A stretch of 64,000 bases of DNA from UBA10677 sp045532295 (GCA_045532295.1 JAZSFP010000027.1:59766-123765), one strand, 5' to 3'; counted from the stretch's first letter, positions 26,235 to 36,470 are shown. Notes: a model not told the origin generated them from the letters alone. Numbers and translations are program-made.

Positions 26235-28910
26235 ATGGCACAGAAAGAACAAAAACCTCAGGCTGTGGACGAAAAACTCAAAGCGCAGGTAAGCGAAGTC
26301 GTTGACCGCTCGGTTTTCGAGGGGGATAACGGTAGCGAACTTTCGACCGAGGACTATCGCCCCACCACGGGTTCGCCTATTGACGGCAGTATTCTATCAA
26401 AGGACAGGCTTGCTCGAAACAAGACGACCACCCGCCTTTTAAAGACGGCGGACGGTTTTGGTATGGAAAACGCCGAGCGTTATTATCCTACGCTCGAGGA
26501 AGGTCTTACCACCGAGCAAGTTAATAAGCGTTTTGAGGACGGACTTTTCAACTACAACGCAAGCAAGAGTGGAAAATCCTATCTTAGCATTTTCCTTTCT
26601 AATATCTTTACCTTCTTCAATATGCTCACTTTCGCAGTGGCAATCGCGCTTATCGTTTTCGGTTCAGACTTTACTAAACTTTTCTTTATGGTAATCGTGT
26701 CTGCGAATATTCTAATCGGTATTATCCAAGAAATTCGTTCAAAGCGCACCGTGGAAAAACTCAAACTCGTAACTGCGCCTACCGCAACGGTAATAAGGAA
26801 CGGCGAACAAATCACTATTCCTACTACTGAACTCGTTCTCGACGATATTATGTACGTGGAACTTGGTAAACAGGTTTGCGCGGATAGCGTAGTGGTTAAG
26901 GGCGAGGCGGAACTCAACGAGGCGCTACTTACGGGCGAAAGCGTACCCGTAAAGAAAAAACAGGGTGATATGCTCTATTCGGGTTCGTTCGTCTCGGGCG
27001 GAAATTGTTATTGTAGAGTAGAAAAAGTGGGCGCGGCTAACTACGTGGAAAAACTCACTTCCTACGCAAAACGCTATAAAAAGCCCAAGAGCGAAGTAAG
27101 AAATTCCGTTTCGCTTATCATCAAAATGGTTTCGCTCGTAATAATCCCCGTAGCAATCTTAATGCTTTACGGCGCGCACCTTAAGGGCGTGAACTCGTGG
27201 GAGGGCTGGCAAGAAACGGTAGAAAAGGTAGGAGGCGCGGTAATCGGTATGATACCGTCGGGTATGTTCCTTTTAACCTCTATTGCGCTTGCCACTTCCG
27301 TTATAAGACTTGCTAAACAGCGGACGCTCGTTCAAGACCTTTACTGTATTGAAATGCTCGCGCGCGTAAACGTGCTTTGCCTTGACAAAACGGGAACGCT
27401 AACGGACGGGACTATGAGCGTTCACGACGTAATCGAAATGAAAGGCGGATTAAACCGTCCCATCGGCGAAATCGTAGGCTCGCTCTTACAAGCAACGGGC
27501 GATAATAACCAGACGGCGATGGCGCTTGCCGACAAATTCGGATATTCTAAAGCGCTAACGCCCAAAACGGTAATCCCCTTTACCTCGCAAAGAAAACTGA
27601 GCGCGGTAACCTTCGAGGGCGAGGGAACTTACGTTCTCGGTGCGCCGGAGTTCGTCGTTAAAGAGCCGGGAGCAAAGGTTACGCAAATAGTGAACGAAAT
27701 GGCGCATAGCGGATACCGCGTAATAATGCTTGCGCACACACCCCTTGAAATTACGGGTGACAGACTCCCTGCGGTTCGTCCCGTGGCGCTTATCGTAATC
27801 GAGGACCATATTCGCGAGGACGCGCCCGAGGTTATTAAGTGGTTTAAAGAAAACAACGTTGAAGTTAAAATTATAAGTGGCGACAACCCCATTACCGTTA
27901 GCGAGGTCGCTAAACGCGTAGGCGTGGACAAAGCCGAACTCTATATTTCCCTTGACGGTATGAGTACGGCGGAGGTTATCGAGGCTGCGAATAAATATAC
28001 GGTTTTCGGCAGAGTAACGCCTGAGCAAAAATGTACGCTCATTAAAGCGCTCAAAGCAAAAGGCAACACCGTTGCTATGACGGGTGACGGCGTAAACGAT
28101 ATCTTGGCTATGCGTGAGGCGGACTGCTCGGTAGCGGTAGCGTCGGGCTCGGAGGCTGCGAGAAACGTAAGCCACCTCGTTCTTCTCGACAACAACTTCT
28201 CGGCAATGCCCCAAGTAGTTATGGAAGGCAGACGCGTGGTAAACAATATCCAAAAGTCAAGCACGCTGTTCTTGATGAAAACGCTAATGAGCGTTCTGCT
28301 CTCTATTACCGCGGCAATCCTCTTCCTTACGGGACTTTCAAACGACGTGTACTTCTTCGATACTTCTAACCTTACCGGTCTTGAGTTCGTAGTTATTGCA
28401 ATTCCCTCGTTTGCCCTTGCTCTTCAGCCGAATAAGAATATCATCAAGGGCTCGTTCCTTAAAAACGTTATAAAGAAGTGTATACCGGGTGGTATCGCGC
28501 TTGCTTTGGCAGTTTTAAGCGTATACGTATGCAATATTACCGGACTTATTACTTGTAACGAGGTTGAGTATCGCACGCTTATGGTAGCGGTAGTAATGTT
28601 CACGGGAACTATGGCGCTCGTTAGAATTTGTAAGCCCTATAACGGCTATCGAGTGGCGCTCGTCATCTTGACCTTTGCTCTCGTGTTGCTTGCGCTTACT
28701 GGGCTCGTAGATTTGTGCGCGCTTATAGGACTTCCCAAAACGCCCTTTGGCGTACTCGTTTCGTTGTTTAACCTTAAGTTTGCGAACATTACTTTCCTTA
28801 CCTCCGTCGTACTTCTCAATTACTTGTTACTCAACGTGCTAACTGATATTTTCGATAAAATCAAAATTACGAGCGCGAGCGAAGAAACTGCTCAAGCCGA
28901 AGAAAAATAA
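26235..28910 (+). CDS. Cation-translocating P-type ATPase, CtpE-like
   Basis: This 891-residue membrane pump has the TGES actuator motif (LLTGESVPVKK), the phosphorylation site CLDKTGTLTDG near residue 385, and the hinge GDGVNDILAMREADCSVAVASGSEAARN. About eight to ten membrane helices are arranged as in P2/P3-like pumps. The late phrase NLTGLEFVVIAIPSFALALQPNK resembles CtpE-type ATPases, linked in mycobacteria to calcium uptake. The N-terminal 70 residues are hydrophilic and lack CxxC metal-binding motifs, arguing against copper or zinc. Ion specificity is not certain. galK follows 12 nt later and may be cotranscribed. Confidence 0.88.
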   Translation: MAQKEQKPQAVDEKLKAQVSEVVDRSVFEGDNGSELSTEDYRPTTGSPIDGSILSKDRLARNKTTTRLLKTADGFGMENAERYYPTLEEGLTTEQVNKRFEDGLFNYNASKSGKSYLSIFLSNIFTFFNMLTFAVAIALIVFGSDFTKLFFMVIVSANILIGIIQEIRSKRTVEKLKLVTAPTATVIRNGEQITIPTTELVLDDIMYVELGKQVCADSVVVKGEAELNEALLTGESVPVKKKQGDMLYSGSFVSGGNCYCRVEKVGAANYVEKLTSYAKRYKKPKSEVRNSVSLIIKMVSLVIIPVAILMLYGAHLKGVNSWEGWQETVEKVGGAVIGMIPSGMFLLTSIALATSVIRLAKQRTLVQDLYCIEMLARVNVLCLDKTGTLTDGTMSVHDVIEMKGGLNRPIGEIVGSLLQATGDNNQTAMALADKFGYSKALTPKTVIPFTSQRKLSAVTFEGEGTYVLGAPEFVVKEPGAKVTQIVNEMAHSGYRVIMLAHTPLEITGDRLPAVRPVALIVIEDHIREDAPEVIKWFKENNVEVKIISGDNPITVSEVAKRVGVDKAELYISLDGMSTAEVIEAANKYTVFGRVTPEQKCTLIKALKAKGNTVAMTGDGVNDILAMREADCSVAVASGSEAARNVSHLVLLDNNFSAMPQVVMEGRRVVNNIQKSSTLFLMKTLMSVLLSITAAILFLTGLSNDVYFFDTSNLTGLEFVVIAIPSFALALQPNKNIIKGSFLKNVIKKCIPGGIALALAVLSVYVCNITGLITCNEVEYRTLMVAVVMFTGTMALVRICKPYNGYRVALVILTFALVLLALTGLVDLCALIGLPKTPFGVLVSLFNLKFANITFLTSVVLLNYLLLNVLTDIFDKIKITSASEETAQAEEK

Positions 28911-28922
28911 GGAGAAATTAAA

Positions 28923-30098
28923 ATGACTGTTACTGAACTTAAGCAAAAATTCGTTGAAATTTACGGTGGTTGTGAGTGCGACCTTAGAGTATTCTCCGCG
29001 GCAGGCAGAGTAAACCTCATCGGCGAGCATATTGACTACTGCGGAGGTAAAGTATTCCCCGCGGCTCTCAACCTTCGCACTACCGTTATTGCAAGAAAGA
29101 CCAACTCCGATAAAATCCGTCTTTCCGCTACTACCATTGAGGGCGGAGTAACGCTCGAGATTAACAACCTTGACGCTTACCGCGACTTAAAGTGGGGCGA
29201 CTATCAAGCGGGCGTGGCGTATATTATGCAACAGGACGGCTACGACATCGTAGGATGCGACCTTCTTTACGACACCACCGTACCCTTTGGTTCGGGCTTA
29301 TCTTCGTCGGCGTCCATTGAGGTTGCAACGGGTATGACGCTTGCTACTTTTTCTAAAGAAAACGGCGGAAAGGGCGTTGACCTCGTTCAACTTGCCGTTT
29401 TAGGACAGAGAAGTGAGAACACCTATAACGGTGTAAACTGCGGAATTATGGACCAGTTCGCCTCGTCGCTTGGAAAGAAAGACAACGCTATTATGCTTAA
29501 CTGCAAAACGCTCGAATACGACTATATTCCCCTCGACCTTGGCGAGTATCAACTCGTAATCGCTAACTGCAATAAGCCCCGTTCACTTCAAGACAGCAAG
29601 TATAATGAAAGACGCGCGGAGTGTGAAGAGGCTCTTGCTAAACTTCAAACCGTTTTCCCCTCTGCAACTTGCCTTGCAGATATTACCCCCGCTCAGTTCG
29701 CTGAAAAGGGCAAAGAAGTGCTTTCGGGCAAAGTATACGACAGAGCAAAGCACGTAATTGAAGAGTGCGCAAGAGTTATTGATAGCGCAGAGGCTCTTAA
29801 AAGAGGCGATATCCTCGCGTTTGGCGAATATCTTAATCAATCGCATTATTCTCTTCGCGACCTCTACGAAGTTACGGGCGCATACCTTGACGCGCTTTCC
29901 TCTCGCTCGCGTGAGCATAAGGGTTGTATCGGTTCGCGTATGACGGGCGCAGGCTTTGGCGGTTGTACCGTATCTATCGTAAAGAAAGATATGGTGGACG
30001 ACTTTATTAAATACGTAGACGAAAAGTACTACGAAGATATGGGCGTGCGCGCGCTTTTCTATAAGACTTCTATCGAAAACGGCGCTCAAGAACTTTAA
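28923..30098 (+). CDS. galK: Galactokinase
   Basis: GalK phosphorylates alpha-D-galactose at C1 with ATP, the first committed Leloir step. The GHMP kinase marks are GRVNLIGEHIDYCGGKVFPAAL (residues about 29-50), the phosphate-binding PFGSGLSSSASIEVATG, and the C-terminal GSRMTGAGFGGCTVSIV. The length of 391 is standard. AAGGAG precedes the ATG. Aldose 1-epimerase is encoded at 53791, but galT and galE are not in the window, so the rest of the pathway must be elsewhere. Confidence 0.95.
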   Translation: MTVTELKQKFVEIYGGCECDLRVFSAAGRVNLIGEHIDYCGGKVFPAALNLRTTVIARKTNSDKIRLSATTIEGGVTLEINNLDAYRDLKWGDYQAGVAYIMQQDGYDIVGCDLLYDTTVPFGSGLSSSASIEVATGMTLATFSKENGGKGVDLVQLAVLGQRSENTYNGVNCGIMDQFASSLGKKDNAIMLNCKTLEYDYIPLDLGEYQLVIANCNKPRSLQDSKYNERRAECEEALAKLQTVFPSATCLADITPAQFAEKGKEVLSGKVYDRAKHVIEECARVIDSAEALKRGDILAFGEYLNQSHYSLRDLYEVTGAYLDALSSRSREHKGCIGSRMTGAGFGGCTVSIVKKDMVDDFIKYVDEKYYEDMGVRALFYKTSIENGAQEL

Positions 30099-30157
30099 CG
30101 GATTGTAACGAAAAAGAGCAACCGTATCGTAATATTTAAGACAAAAAGGAAGTATCT

Positions 30158-31516
30158 ATGCGAATAATAATCGTTGGATGTGGAAAAATCGGACAGACGA
30201 TAGTAGAGGAACTCGTTGCCGAGAAACAGGACGTTCTCGTGCTTGACACTAACCCCGATATCGTAAAAAAGATGGTCGATACTTACGACGTTATGGGTAT
30301 ATGTGGTAACGGCGTATCGTACGATAAACTGCTTGAGGCGGAAACGGACAAAGCGGACGTCTTTATTGCGGTAACTCGCTCGGACGAACTCAATATGCTA
30401 TGCTGTTTCGCTGCTAAAAAGTTAGGCGCAAAGCATACGGTGGCAAGAATTCGCGACTACGAATACACCAACCAAAACCTTCGCTTTATGAAGGAAAGTT
30501 TGGCGATTGATATGATAATCAACCCCGAACTTCTTACCGCCGAGGCGTTTTACAACGTTCTCCGCTTGCCGTCAGCGACGAAAGTGGAGATGTTTTCAAA
30601 CCGCAGGTTTGAAATGACTGAGTTTTTAGCGACCGAGAATTCTGCTCTTTGCGGTCAAACGCTCGTTGAACTTAAGAAAAAACAAAAGGGCGCGTACCTT
30701 ATTTGCGCAATTCGTCGCGCAGGGGAAGTATTTATCCCCCACGGCTCGAGCGAAATTTTGCCCGGCGACAGAGTGGCGGTAATCGCTACGCAAATGGAGA
30801 TGAGCAAACTCATCAAAGGGCTCGGTCTTGGTTCGTTTACCGTTCGATCCGTACTAATCGTGGGAGCAAGCAAGACGGCGCATTACTTGACCGACCTACT
30901 TATAAAGAATAGAATAAGCGTTAAAATCGTGGAAAAAGATAGGGCAGTTTGTGAAGATACTTGTCTTAAGTTTCCTCAAGCAACCGTCGTTTACGGCGAC
31001 GGCTCGGATAGAGAAATTCTTGACGAAGAGGGCTTAAGAGAGACGGACGCGCTCGTTTCCCTTACGGGCAAGGACGAAGAAAACTTGCTTATGGCGTATT
31101 ACGCAAAAACGCTCAGCGTTCCAAAGATTGCGGCAAAAGTTAATCGTGACGGACTTTTCCCGATGGCTGAAAAGTTAGGCGTAGAGAGTGTGTTTTCGCC
31201 CGGCAATATCGTTGCTAACGTTATATTAAGATACGTGCGCGCGCTTGAAAACCGCGTGGGAAGTACGATGGAAACGCTCTATAAGATTATGGACGAAGGC
31301 GCGGAGGCGGTTGAGTTCAAAGTTGAGGACGACTTTAAGAAGATAGGCGTTCCGCTTAAGGAAATGAAGATTAAAAAAGGTATGCTTATTGCCTCGATTT
31401 TGCGCGGATACGACGCAATAATCCCAGGAGGTGACGACACGATAGAGGTGGGCGACCGTCTCATCGTAGTTTCAACGAGCAAACACCTCGTGGAAATAAA
31501 CGATATTTTAGGGTAG
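30158..31516 (+). CDS. trkA: Trk potassium uptake regulatory subunit TrkA
   Basis: This 452-residue cytoplasmic protein is made of two RCK units. The first Rossmann NAD-binding motif is MRIIIVGCGKIGQTIVEEL at the very start. The second begins near residue 232 (SVLIVGASKTAHYLTDLL). Each is followed by a TrkA_C-like segment (for example PLKEMKIKKGMLIASILRG near the end). TrkA gates the TrkH channel subunit. The trkH start codon lies one base after the trkA stop, a tight operon. Confidence 0.95.
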   Translation: MRIIIVGCGKIGQTIVEELVAEKQDVLVLDTNPDIVKKMVDTYDVMGICGNGVSYDKLLEAETDKADVFIAVTRSDELNMLCCFAAKKLGAKHTVARIRDYEYTNQNLRFMKESLAIDMIINPELLTAEAFYNVLRLPSATKVEMFSNRRFEMTEFLATENSALCGQTLVELKKKQKGAYLICAIRRAGEVFIPHGSSEILPGDRVAVIATQMEMSKLIKGLGLGSFTVRSVLIVGASKTAHYLTDLLIKNRISVKIVEKDRAVCEDTCLKFPQATVVYGDGSDREILDEEGLRETDALVSLTGKDEENLLMAYYAKTLSVPKIAAKVNRDGLFPMAEKLGVESVFSPGNIVANVILRYVRALENRVGSTMETLYKIMDEGAEAVEFKVEDDFKKIGVPLKEMKIKKGMLIASILRGYDAIIPGGDDTIEVGDRLIVVSTSKHLVEINDILG

Positions 31517-31517
31517 T

Positions 31518-32963
31518 ATGAATTATAGAATAATCTTACAAACGCTGGGAAGAGTAGTCGCGCTTGAAGGCGTGCTAATGCTCTTGCCACTAATAACCGC
31601 GTTATGCTACGGCGAGTGGACGACGGCTTTTGCGTTCTTAGTAGTAATACTCGGCGCGGTAATAGTCGGATTGCTTATAAGCGTAATTTTTAAGCCCAAG
31701 GACGGTACGATTTTCTCACGCGAAGGGCTCGTAATCGTTGCGCTCGCTTGGATAGTAATGTCCGCAGTCGGCGCTCTCCCCTTCGTCATAAGTGGCGAAA
31801 TTTCCTCATACGTAGACGCTTTTTTTGAAACGGTGAGCGGTTTTACCACTACGGGCGCAAGCATAATTAAGGGCGGAGAGATAGAGTTTTTAAGCCACGG
31901 AATTTTGATGTGGAGAAGTTTTACGCACTGGATAGGCGGTATGGGAGTTTTAGTGTTCGTTATCGCCGTTACTAAAGCCTCGAGCGACAGAAATATCCAT
32001 ATTATGCGCGCGGAAATGCCCGGGCCTATCGTGGATAAACTCACGCCTCGCTCAAAAGACACTGCTAAAATTTTATATTATATCTACATTGTAATGTCGG
32101 CTATACTTTTCGTAATGCTCCTTTTCGGCGGAATGGACGTTTTCGATAGCCTAATTCACACCTTTGGAACTGCAGGCACGGGCGGATTTTCCTCTAAAAA
32201 TTCGTCCATTGCCGACTTTAACGCGTATATTCAATGGGTAATAGCAATCTTTATGCTCTTGTTTAGCATAAACTTCAACCTCTATTTCCTTATTTTAATC
32301 GGCAGATTTACTTCCGCGATTAAGTCGAGAGAACTTTGGATTTTCGTTGGCATAGTGCTTACCGCTACGGTAATTGTAGTTCTTAACTCTTTCTCTACGC
32401 TTTCCGTTCTTTCAGCGACGATAAGAAACGCGTTCTTCCAAGTCTCTTCGATAATATCCACCACCGGCTATTTAACCGTTCCCATTGAGAGTTGGAATAG
32501 TACAGTAAAAACGGTAATCCTCGTTCTTATGTTTATAGGCGGTTGCGCGGGAAGTACCGCCGGAGGATTAAAAGTAACGCGAATAATCTTGCTCTTTAAG
32601 TCGTCAAGTTACGAACTTCAACGCGTTCTTCATCCTCGAACGGTCAAAAAAATAACCTTCGACGGCAAGCCCGTTGACGAGCAAACGGTAAAGGGCGTAA
32701 GCGTTTACCTCGCGCTTTATATCTTAATCTTCGCCGTGGTTTTGTTCGTGTTATCGCTTGATACCGGCTTTGCGTTTGACAGTAATTTTTCCGCAGTAGC
32801 GACGTGTCTAAATAACGTAGGACCGGGATTTAATCAAGCAAGCACGACTTTTGCAGGGTATAGCGACCTTTCCAAAATAGTTCTTTCGAGCGCAATGCTC
32901 TTCGGTAGACTGGAAATTTATCCCTTGCTCCTGCTTTTCTCCCCGTCAACTTGGAAAAAATAG
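31518..32963 (+). CDS. trkH: Trk potassium uptake channel subunit TrkH
   Basis: This 481-residue membrane protein has about ten helices and the Trk selectivity-filter-like loops: ETVSGFTTTGASI (near residue 110), FGTAGTGGFSSKN (near 215), SSIISTTGYLT and CLNNVGPGFN. It imports potassium with TrkA. There is no strong Shine-Dalgarno before its ATG, so translation is probably coupled to trkA. Confidence 0.95.
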   Translation: MNYRIILQTLGRVVALEGVLMLLPLITALCYGEWTTAFAFLVVILGAVIVGLLISVIFKPKDGTIFSREGLVIVALAWIVMSAVGALPFVISGEISSYVDAFFETVSGFTTTGASIIKGGEIEFLSHGILMWRSFTHWIGGMGVLVFVIAVTKASSDRNIHIMRAEMPGPIVDKLTPRSKDTAKILYYIYIVMSAILFVMLLFGGMDVFDSLIHTFGTAGTGGFSSKNSSIADFNAYIQWVIAIFMLLFSINFNLYFLILIGRFTSAIKSRELWIFVGIVLTATVIVVLNSFSTLSVLSATIRNAFFQVSSIISTTGYLTVPIESWNSTVKTVILVLMFIGGCAGSTAGGLKVTRIILLFKSSSYELQRVLHPRTVKKITFDGKPVDEQTVKGVSVYLALYILIFAVVLFVLSLDTGFAFDSNFSAVATCLNNVGPGFNQASTTFAGYSDLSKIVLSSAMLFGRLEIYPLLLLFSPSTWKK

Positions 32964-32970
32964 TAAAAAC

Positions 32971-32995
32971 ACCGACTGAAAAGGTCGGTTTTTTC
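32971..32995 (+). terminator. Terminator of trkA-trkH
   Basis: The stem ACCGAC/GTCGGT is followed by TTTTTT, 8 nt after the trkH stop. Confidence 0.9.
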
Positions 32996-33046
32996 TTTAT
33001 TCGCATTAAAGTTATATTAAATTTGCAAAAATTTTATAAATAAGGG

Positions 33047-33075
33047 TTGACAGAACGGTTTACCAAAGGTAAAAT
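33047..33075 (+). promoter_or_regulatory. Promoter of the 962-aa anchored protein gene
   Basis: TTGACA (33047-33052), a 17-nt spacer and TAAAAT (33070-33075) lie 42 nt before the ATG at 33118. Confidence 0.8.
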
Positions 33076-33117
33076 AGTGTTAGAAGGCAATGAAAAGATA
33101 GCCCTTAAGGAGAAGAA

Positions 33118-36006
33118 ATGAGTAATAAACCCAACAAAAAAACGAGAAAACAAAAAACTTCGTCGGGCGGTGGTTGTAATCCTTGTGGATGCATCGTCGG
33201 AATTTTGCTTGTCTTTATATTAGTTCTTGGCGTAGGCGTGGGCGTAGGGGGATACTACGCTAACCAGTACGTCGTTGATAACTTCGGCGTTTCTATTCCC
33301 GAGGCTTTTTCGCTCTTGGGAGAAGTTACTACCGTAGACGAGAGCAAAATCGTAACCAACGCGCCTACACCTGAAGATGAACAAGGTCTTTACGACAGCG
33401 TATCGGATACGCTCCTTCTTAAAGACGGCACGATCGACAGAGAACTTTTCGGCTCGCTCCTGTCTTCCTTTGGACTTAGCGGAGGTGGCGAGAGTAGCGA
33501 AGGCGGTGGCGAAGGCTTAGAAGGTGGCGAGGGCGCAGGAACGCTTGCGGTTCGCTTAACCGAGGGCGGTGGCGGTGACGAGGAAATGGTAGACGCCATT
33601 ATGGATATTCTTAAAAAAGAGAATATCGACCCCGAAAAACTTGCGCTCGTTGCGGACATTGATTTTGAGACTGAGTATAAGGATAAGTTCGTACTCAACG
33701 TAAAAGACACGCAACTTATGGCAATCGTCAATAAGATTTGGGACGATATGACTTCCTCGATGGCGGAGAGTGAGGGCGCGGAGTTAATCAACTCCATAGA
33801 GCCCGTTCAACTCGTTTTGAGCGTTGACGATAACGAGAATCCCGTATTTACGCTTACCTTAAAGGTGAATATTGAAGAGTTAACGAGCGGTATGTTTACC
33901 GCCGACTCTGGTATTCCCGAGTTTGTAATCAACATAATCAAGGGCTTTATTCCTAAATCGCTCTATTTAACTGCCGCGCTTACTATTGAGGAAGAGCAAA
34001 TTACTGCCGGGGTTTATATCAATAGTATGACCGCCCAGTCGCTTGAAAAACTTCACGGCGTTATCGGAGGCGTGCTTACTCTTATGGGTAACGATACTGA
34101 CAGCAAGGAAATGATTAACGGGCTCGTTGGGGAGTTCGCAACGCCGGTAATTGATTCTCTTGACGGTATTCTCGACCTTAGAAAGAACGTGACGGACGGA
34201 TATATCGGGCTTGACCTTTTCTCGTTGATAGCGGAAAACACTTTCCCCGAACTTAGCGGTGGAGATTTGGCGATGCTTTACACGCGCGTTATGCAAGCGG
34301 ACGTTGAGAAGATGAAAGAGCAGAACGCTACGAAGTTCTTCAAACAACAAATCGAGGATATTGACGGCACGATTATAATGAGCACTGAGGCTACCGAGCA
34401 AGAGTTTATGCACGAGTTTAGCGACAAATACTTGATGCACACTAACTTCTGGGTAGACCCCGACGACACTGCCGAGCATAAGAAAATTTACCTTACCCCT
34501 ACCGCCGAGCAAAAAGAAACGCTTGCTCTTGAAGAGGTAAACCTTGGCTTTAGCGACGTGGCGGCGTTGTTTGGTATGGGTGAGAGCGAACTTGACCTTT
34601 CGCTTGGTCTTGAACTTAAATCGCTCCTTGATACTCACGGACTTAATAAGCCGATAGGTGGTTTTAGCGAGAGCGCGACGGAAGAGGAAAAGGCGGATAG
34701 AAGTCAGTGGTACGTATACCGTCCGCAAGACGAAATTGAGTTCTATCTTACCGATAAAATGCTTGCCGCTCTTATCAATTCGCAAATAACGGAAATGCTT
34801 GAGGGCAACGAAATGCTCTCCGACCTTGAACTCATATTCGTTGCGCTTGAACTTGGCGAAGAAGAAACCGTTTCTGCCGACGCGACGATAACTGAGAGCG
34901 ATAGTGGCGAAGTAACTATTCAAAGAAACCTCGTTTCGATGGGCGTAACGCTTAAGACGGAACACCTCTTTGGCGATATGGACTTCGTTGCTAACCTTAT
35001 CGACGAGGAAATAGGCGTAATTATTACGATGGACGTAACGCCTGCGCTAAAGACGGACGCGCTTTCCGCGCCTTCGCTTTGCTATTGCGACTTTACGCCC
35101 GAGCAAACGGAAGAACTTCTATCCGTTCTTGAAAAAGTAGGAATATCTTTCTTTAGCGCGGAAGAGATTAACACGCAGTTCGCAACCCCCGTTCGCGACG
35201 CGATATCTATGATGGAGTCGGCGCTTGGCTCGATTGAGATTATGAACGGCAAAATCCACCTTCCCGACGCGTTCACTCTTATTGCTGCAAACGGTTTCCC
35301 CGTTGACCCTGCGCGCACTCATAACGGCTCGGTAATCGACCTTACGGGTGAAGAAATTCACGACGTAATGCGCGGACTTTACAATATTCCTCAAATCGAA
35401 ACGGTGGAAATTTCGGGCAATCCCCATCACTTCCTTCTCGATAAAAACCCTGACGGCTGGCTCGGTTGGACGGATGCCGACGCCGGCGTAACCGTTCTTC
35501 CCGGAGACGCGTTCACGATGTTCGGCGGATTAGAAAACGACGAGGAAGGCACGCTTGGTATGGAGGCGCAAATGCACGCGCTTGCGCAGATGCTTGAACT
35601 TTTGGGCGTACCTGCGTTCGACTTTGAGCAAATCGGTAACGCAATCGGTTACGCGGACGATACCGTGAACAGCACTTTGTATATGGCTTACGAGTACGAT
35701 ATAGCGTCCTATCTTGACGACGGCTCGACGGATAGTTCCTATCTTCCCCTTGAGACCATTTACGCTAACTTCGTGGTAGATACTTCCGCAGGCTACCAAG
35801 AGTACAATATCGGTGGAGTGAAGATTAAGTATTATCCCACCACGCTCAAGATTAATACGATGACGGAAAAACAGCAGTCCGACCTTTTGGATATGATAGC
35901 GTACATTGACGAAGAGAACGCAGATAAGTTTACTCTTCTTGAAATGGAAATGGGCGTTCTTGCGTACGGAATAAAGAACGGTTGGTCGTCACTTCTTGTT
36001 GTTTAA
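33118..36006 (+). CDS. Large membrane-anchored extracytoplasmic protein of unknown function
   Basis: This 962-residue protein has a basic N-terminus (NKPNKKTRKQK), a small CNPCGC cluster, then one hydrophobic anchor at about 28-48. A long acidic outer part follows. A Gly/Glu/Ser linker lies near 120-155. Two segments look like an internal duplication: GEFATPVIDSLDGILD...LFSLIAENTFP around 340-385 and INTQFATPVRDAISMME...AFTLIAANGFP around 680-725. No family was recognised. It is a single-gene unit between the trk terminator and the rpsF promoter. It is probably a surface or envelope protein; the function is unknown. Confidence 0.8.
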   Translation: MSNKPNKKTRKQKTSSGGGCNPCGCIVGILLVFILVLGVGVGVGGYYANQYVVDNFGVSIPEAFSLLGEVTTVDESKIVTNAPTPEDEQGLYDSVSDTLLLKDGTIDRELFGSLLSSFGLSGGGESSEGGGEGLEGGEGAGTLAVRLTEGGGGDEEMVDAIMDILKKENIDPEKLALVADIDFETEYKDKFVLNVKDTQLMAIVNKIWDDMTSSMAESEGAELINSIEPVQLVLSVDDNENPVFTLTLKVNIEELTSGMFTADSGIPEFVINIIKGFIPKSLYLTAALTIEEEQITAGVYINSMTAQSLEKLHGVIGGVLTLMGNDTDSKEMINGLVGEFATPVIDSLDGILDLRKNVTDGYIGLDLFSLIAENTFPELSGGDLAMLYTRVMQADVEKMKEQNATKFFKQQIEDIDGTIIMSTEATEQEFMHEFSDKYLMHTNFWVDPDDTAEHKKIYLTPTAEQKETLALEEVNLGFSDVAALFGMGESELDLSLGLELKSLLDTHGLNKPIGGFSESATEEEKADRSQWYVYRPQDEIEFYLTDKMLAALINSQITEMLEGNEMLSDLELIFVALELGEEETVSADATITESDSGEVTIQRNLVSMGVTLKTEHLFGDMDFVANLIDEEIGVIITMDVTPALKTDALSAPSLCYCDFTPEQTEELLSVLEKVGISFFSAEEINTQFATPVRDAISMMESALGSIEIMNGKIHLPDAFTLIAANGFPVDPARTHNGSVIDLTGEEIHDVMRGLYNIPQIETVEISGNPHHFLLDKNPDGWLGWTDADAGVTVLPGDAFTMFGGLENDEEGTLGMEAQMHALAQMLELLGVPAFDFEQIGNAIGYADDTVNSTLYMAYEYDIASYLDDGSTDSSYLPLETIYANFVVDTSAGYQEYNIGGVKIKYYPTTLKINTMTEKQQSDLLDMIAYIDEENADKFTLLEMEMGVLAYGIKNGWSSLLVV

Positions 36007-36071
36007 TCCCTTAAAAGTAGTAGAAAAAAGGGCAAAAACATAAGAAAATTGCGAAAAACCCGTTAAAACGG

Positions 36072-36100
36072 TTGCAAAACTTTTATATTCGTGTTATAAT
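36072..36100 (+). promoter_or_regulatory. Promoter of the rpsF-ssb-rpsR operon
   Basis: TTGCAA (36072-36077), a 17-nt spacer and TATAAT (36095-36100) leave a leader of about 70 nt before rpsF. Confidence 0.8.
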
Positions 36101-36107
36101 AAATAGC

Positions 36108-36172
36108 CTGCAAAAATGCAGGATATCCTTTCTCCGTGGATGAAACGGGGACAAAAGACCAAAAGGAGGTAT
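36108..36172 (+). promoter_or_regulatory. Structured rpsF leader, possible S6:S18 autoregulatory element
   Basis: The leader contains a hairpin CTCCGT/ACGGGG with a seven-base loop (36132-36150), carrying a CCG, and an upstream CCTGCA...TGCAGG inverted repeat. Many bacteria control this operon by S6:S18 binding to a leader hairpin with a CCG box. That this is such an element is inferred from position and the CCG only. Confidence 0.35.
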
Positions 36173-36176
36173 AGTT

Positions 36177-36458
36177 ATGAACAAGTACGAGGTTGTGTAC
36201 ATTTTGGACACCAAACTTGACGACGCTACTAAGGACGCGCTTATCGAAAGATTTAAGGGCGTTGTAGAAAGCAACGGTGGCGCAGTTGAGGGAGTTGACA
36301 AGTGGGGCGTTAAGAAACTCGCTTACGAAATCAACTTCAAGTCCGAAGGCTTCTACGTTCTTATGAACTTCACTGCAGACGCAGTAGTTCCTGCTGAACT
36401 TGAACGTCAGATGCGTATCACCGACGGCGTTATGAGATTCATCGTCGTTAAGAAGTAA
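36177..36458 (+). CDS. rpsF: 30S ribosomal protein S6
   Basis: The 93-residue product starts MNKYEVVYILDTKLDDATK and has the S6 phrases VDKWGVKKLAYEI and EGFYVLMNF. It binds the 16S central domain together with S18. AAAGGAGG lies just upstream. It is the first gene of the conserved rpsF-ssb-rpsR operon. Confidence 0.97.
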   Translation: MNKYEVVYILDTKLDDATKDALIERFKGVVESNGGAVEGVDKWGVKKLAYEINFKSEGFYVLMNFTADAVVPAELERQMRITDGVMRFIVVKK

Positions 36459-36470
36459 GGGAGTAAAATT

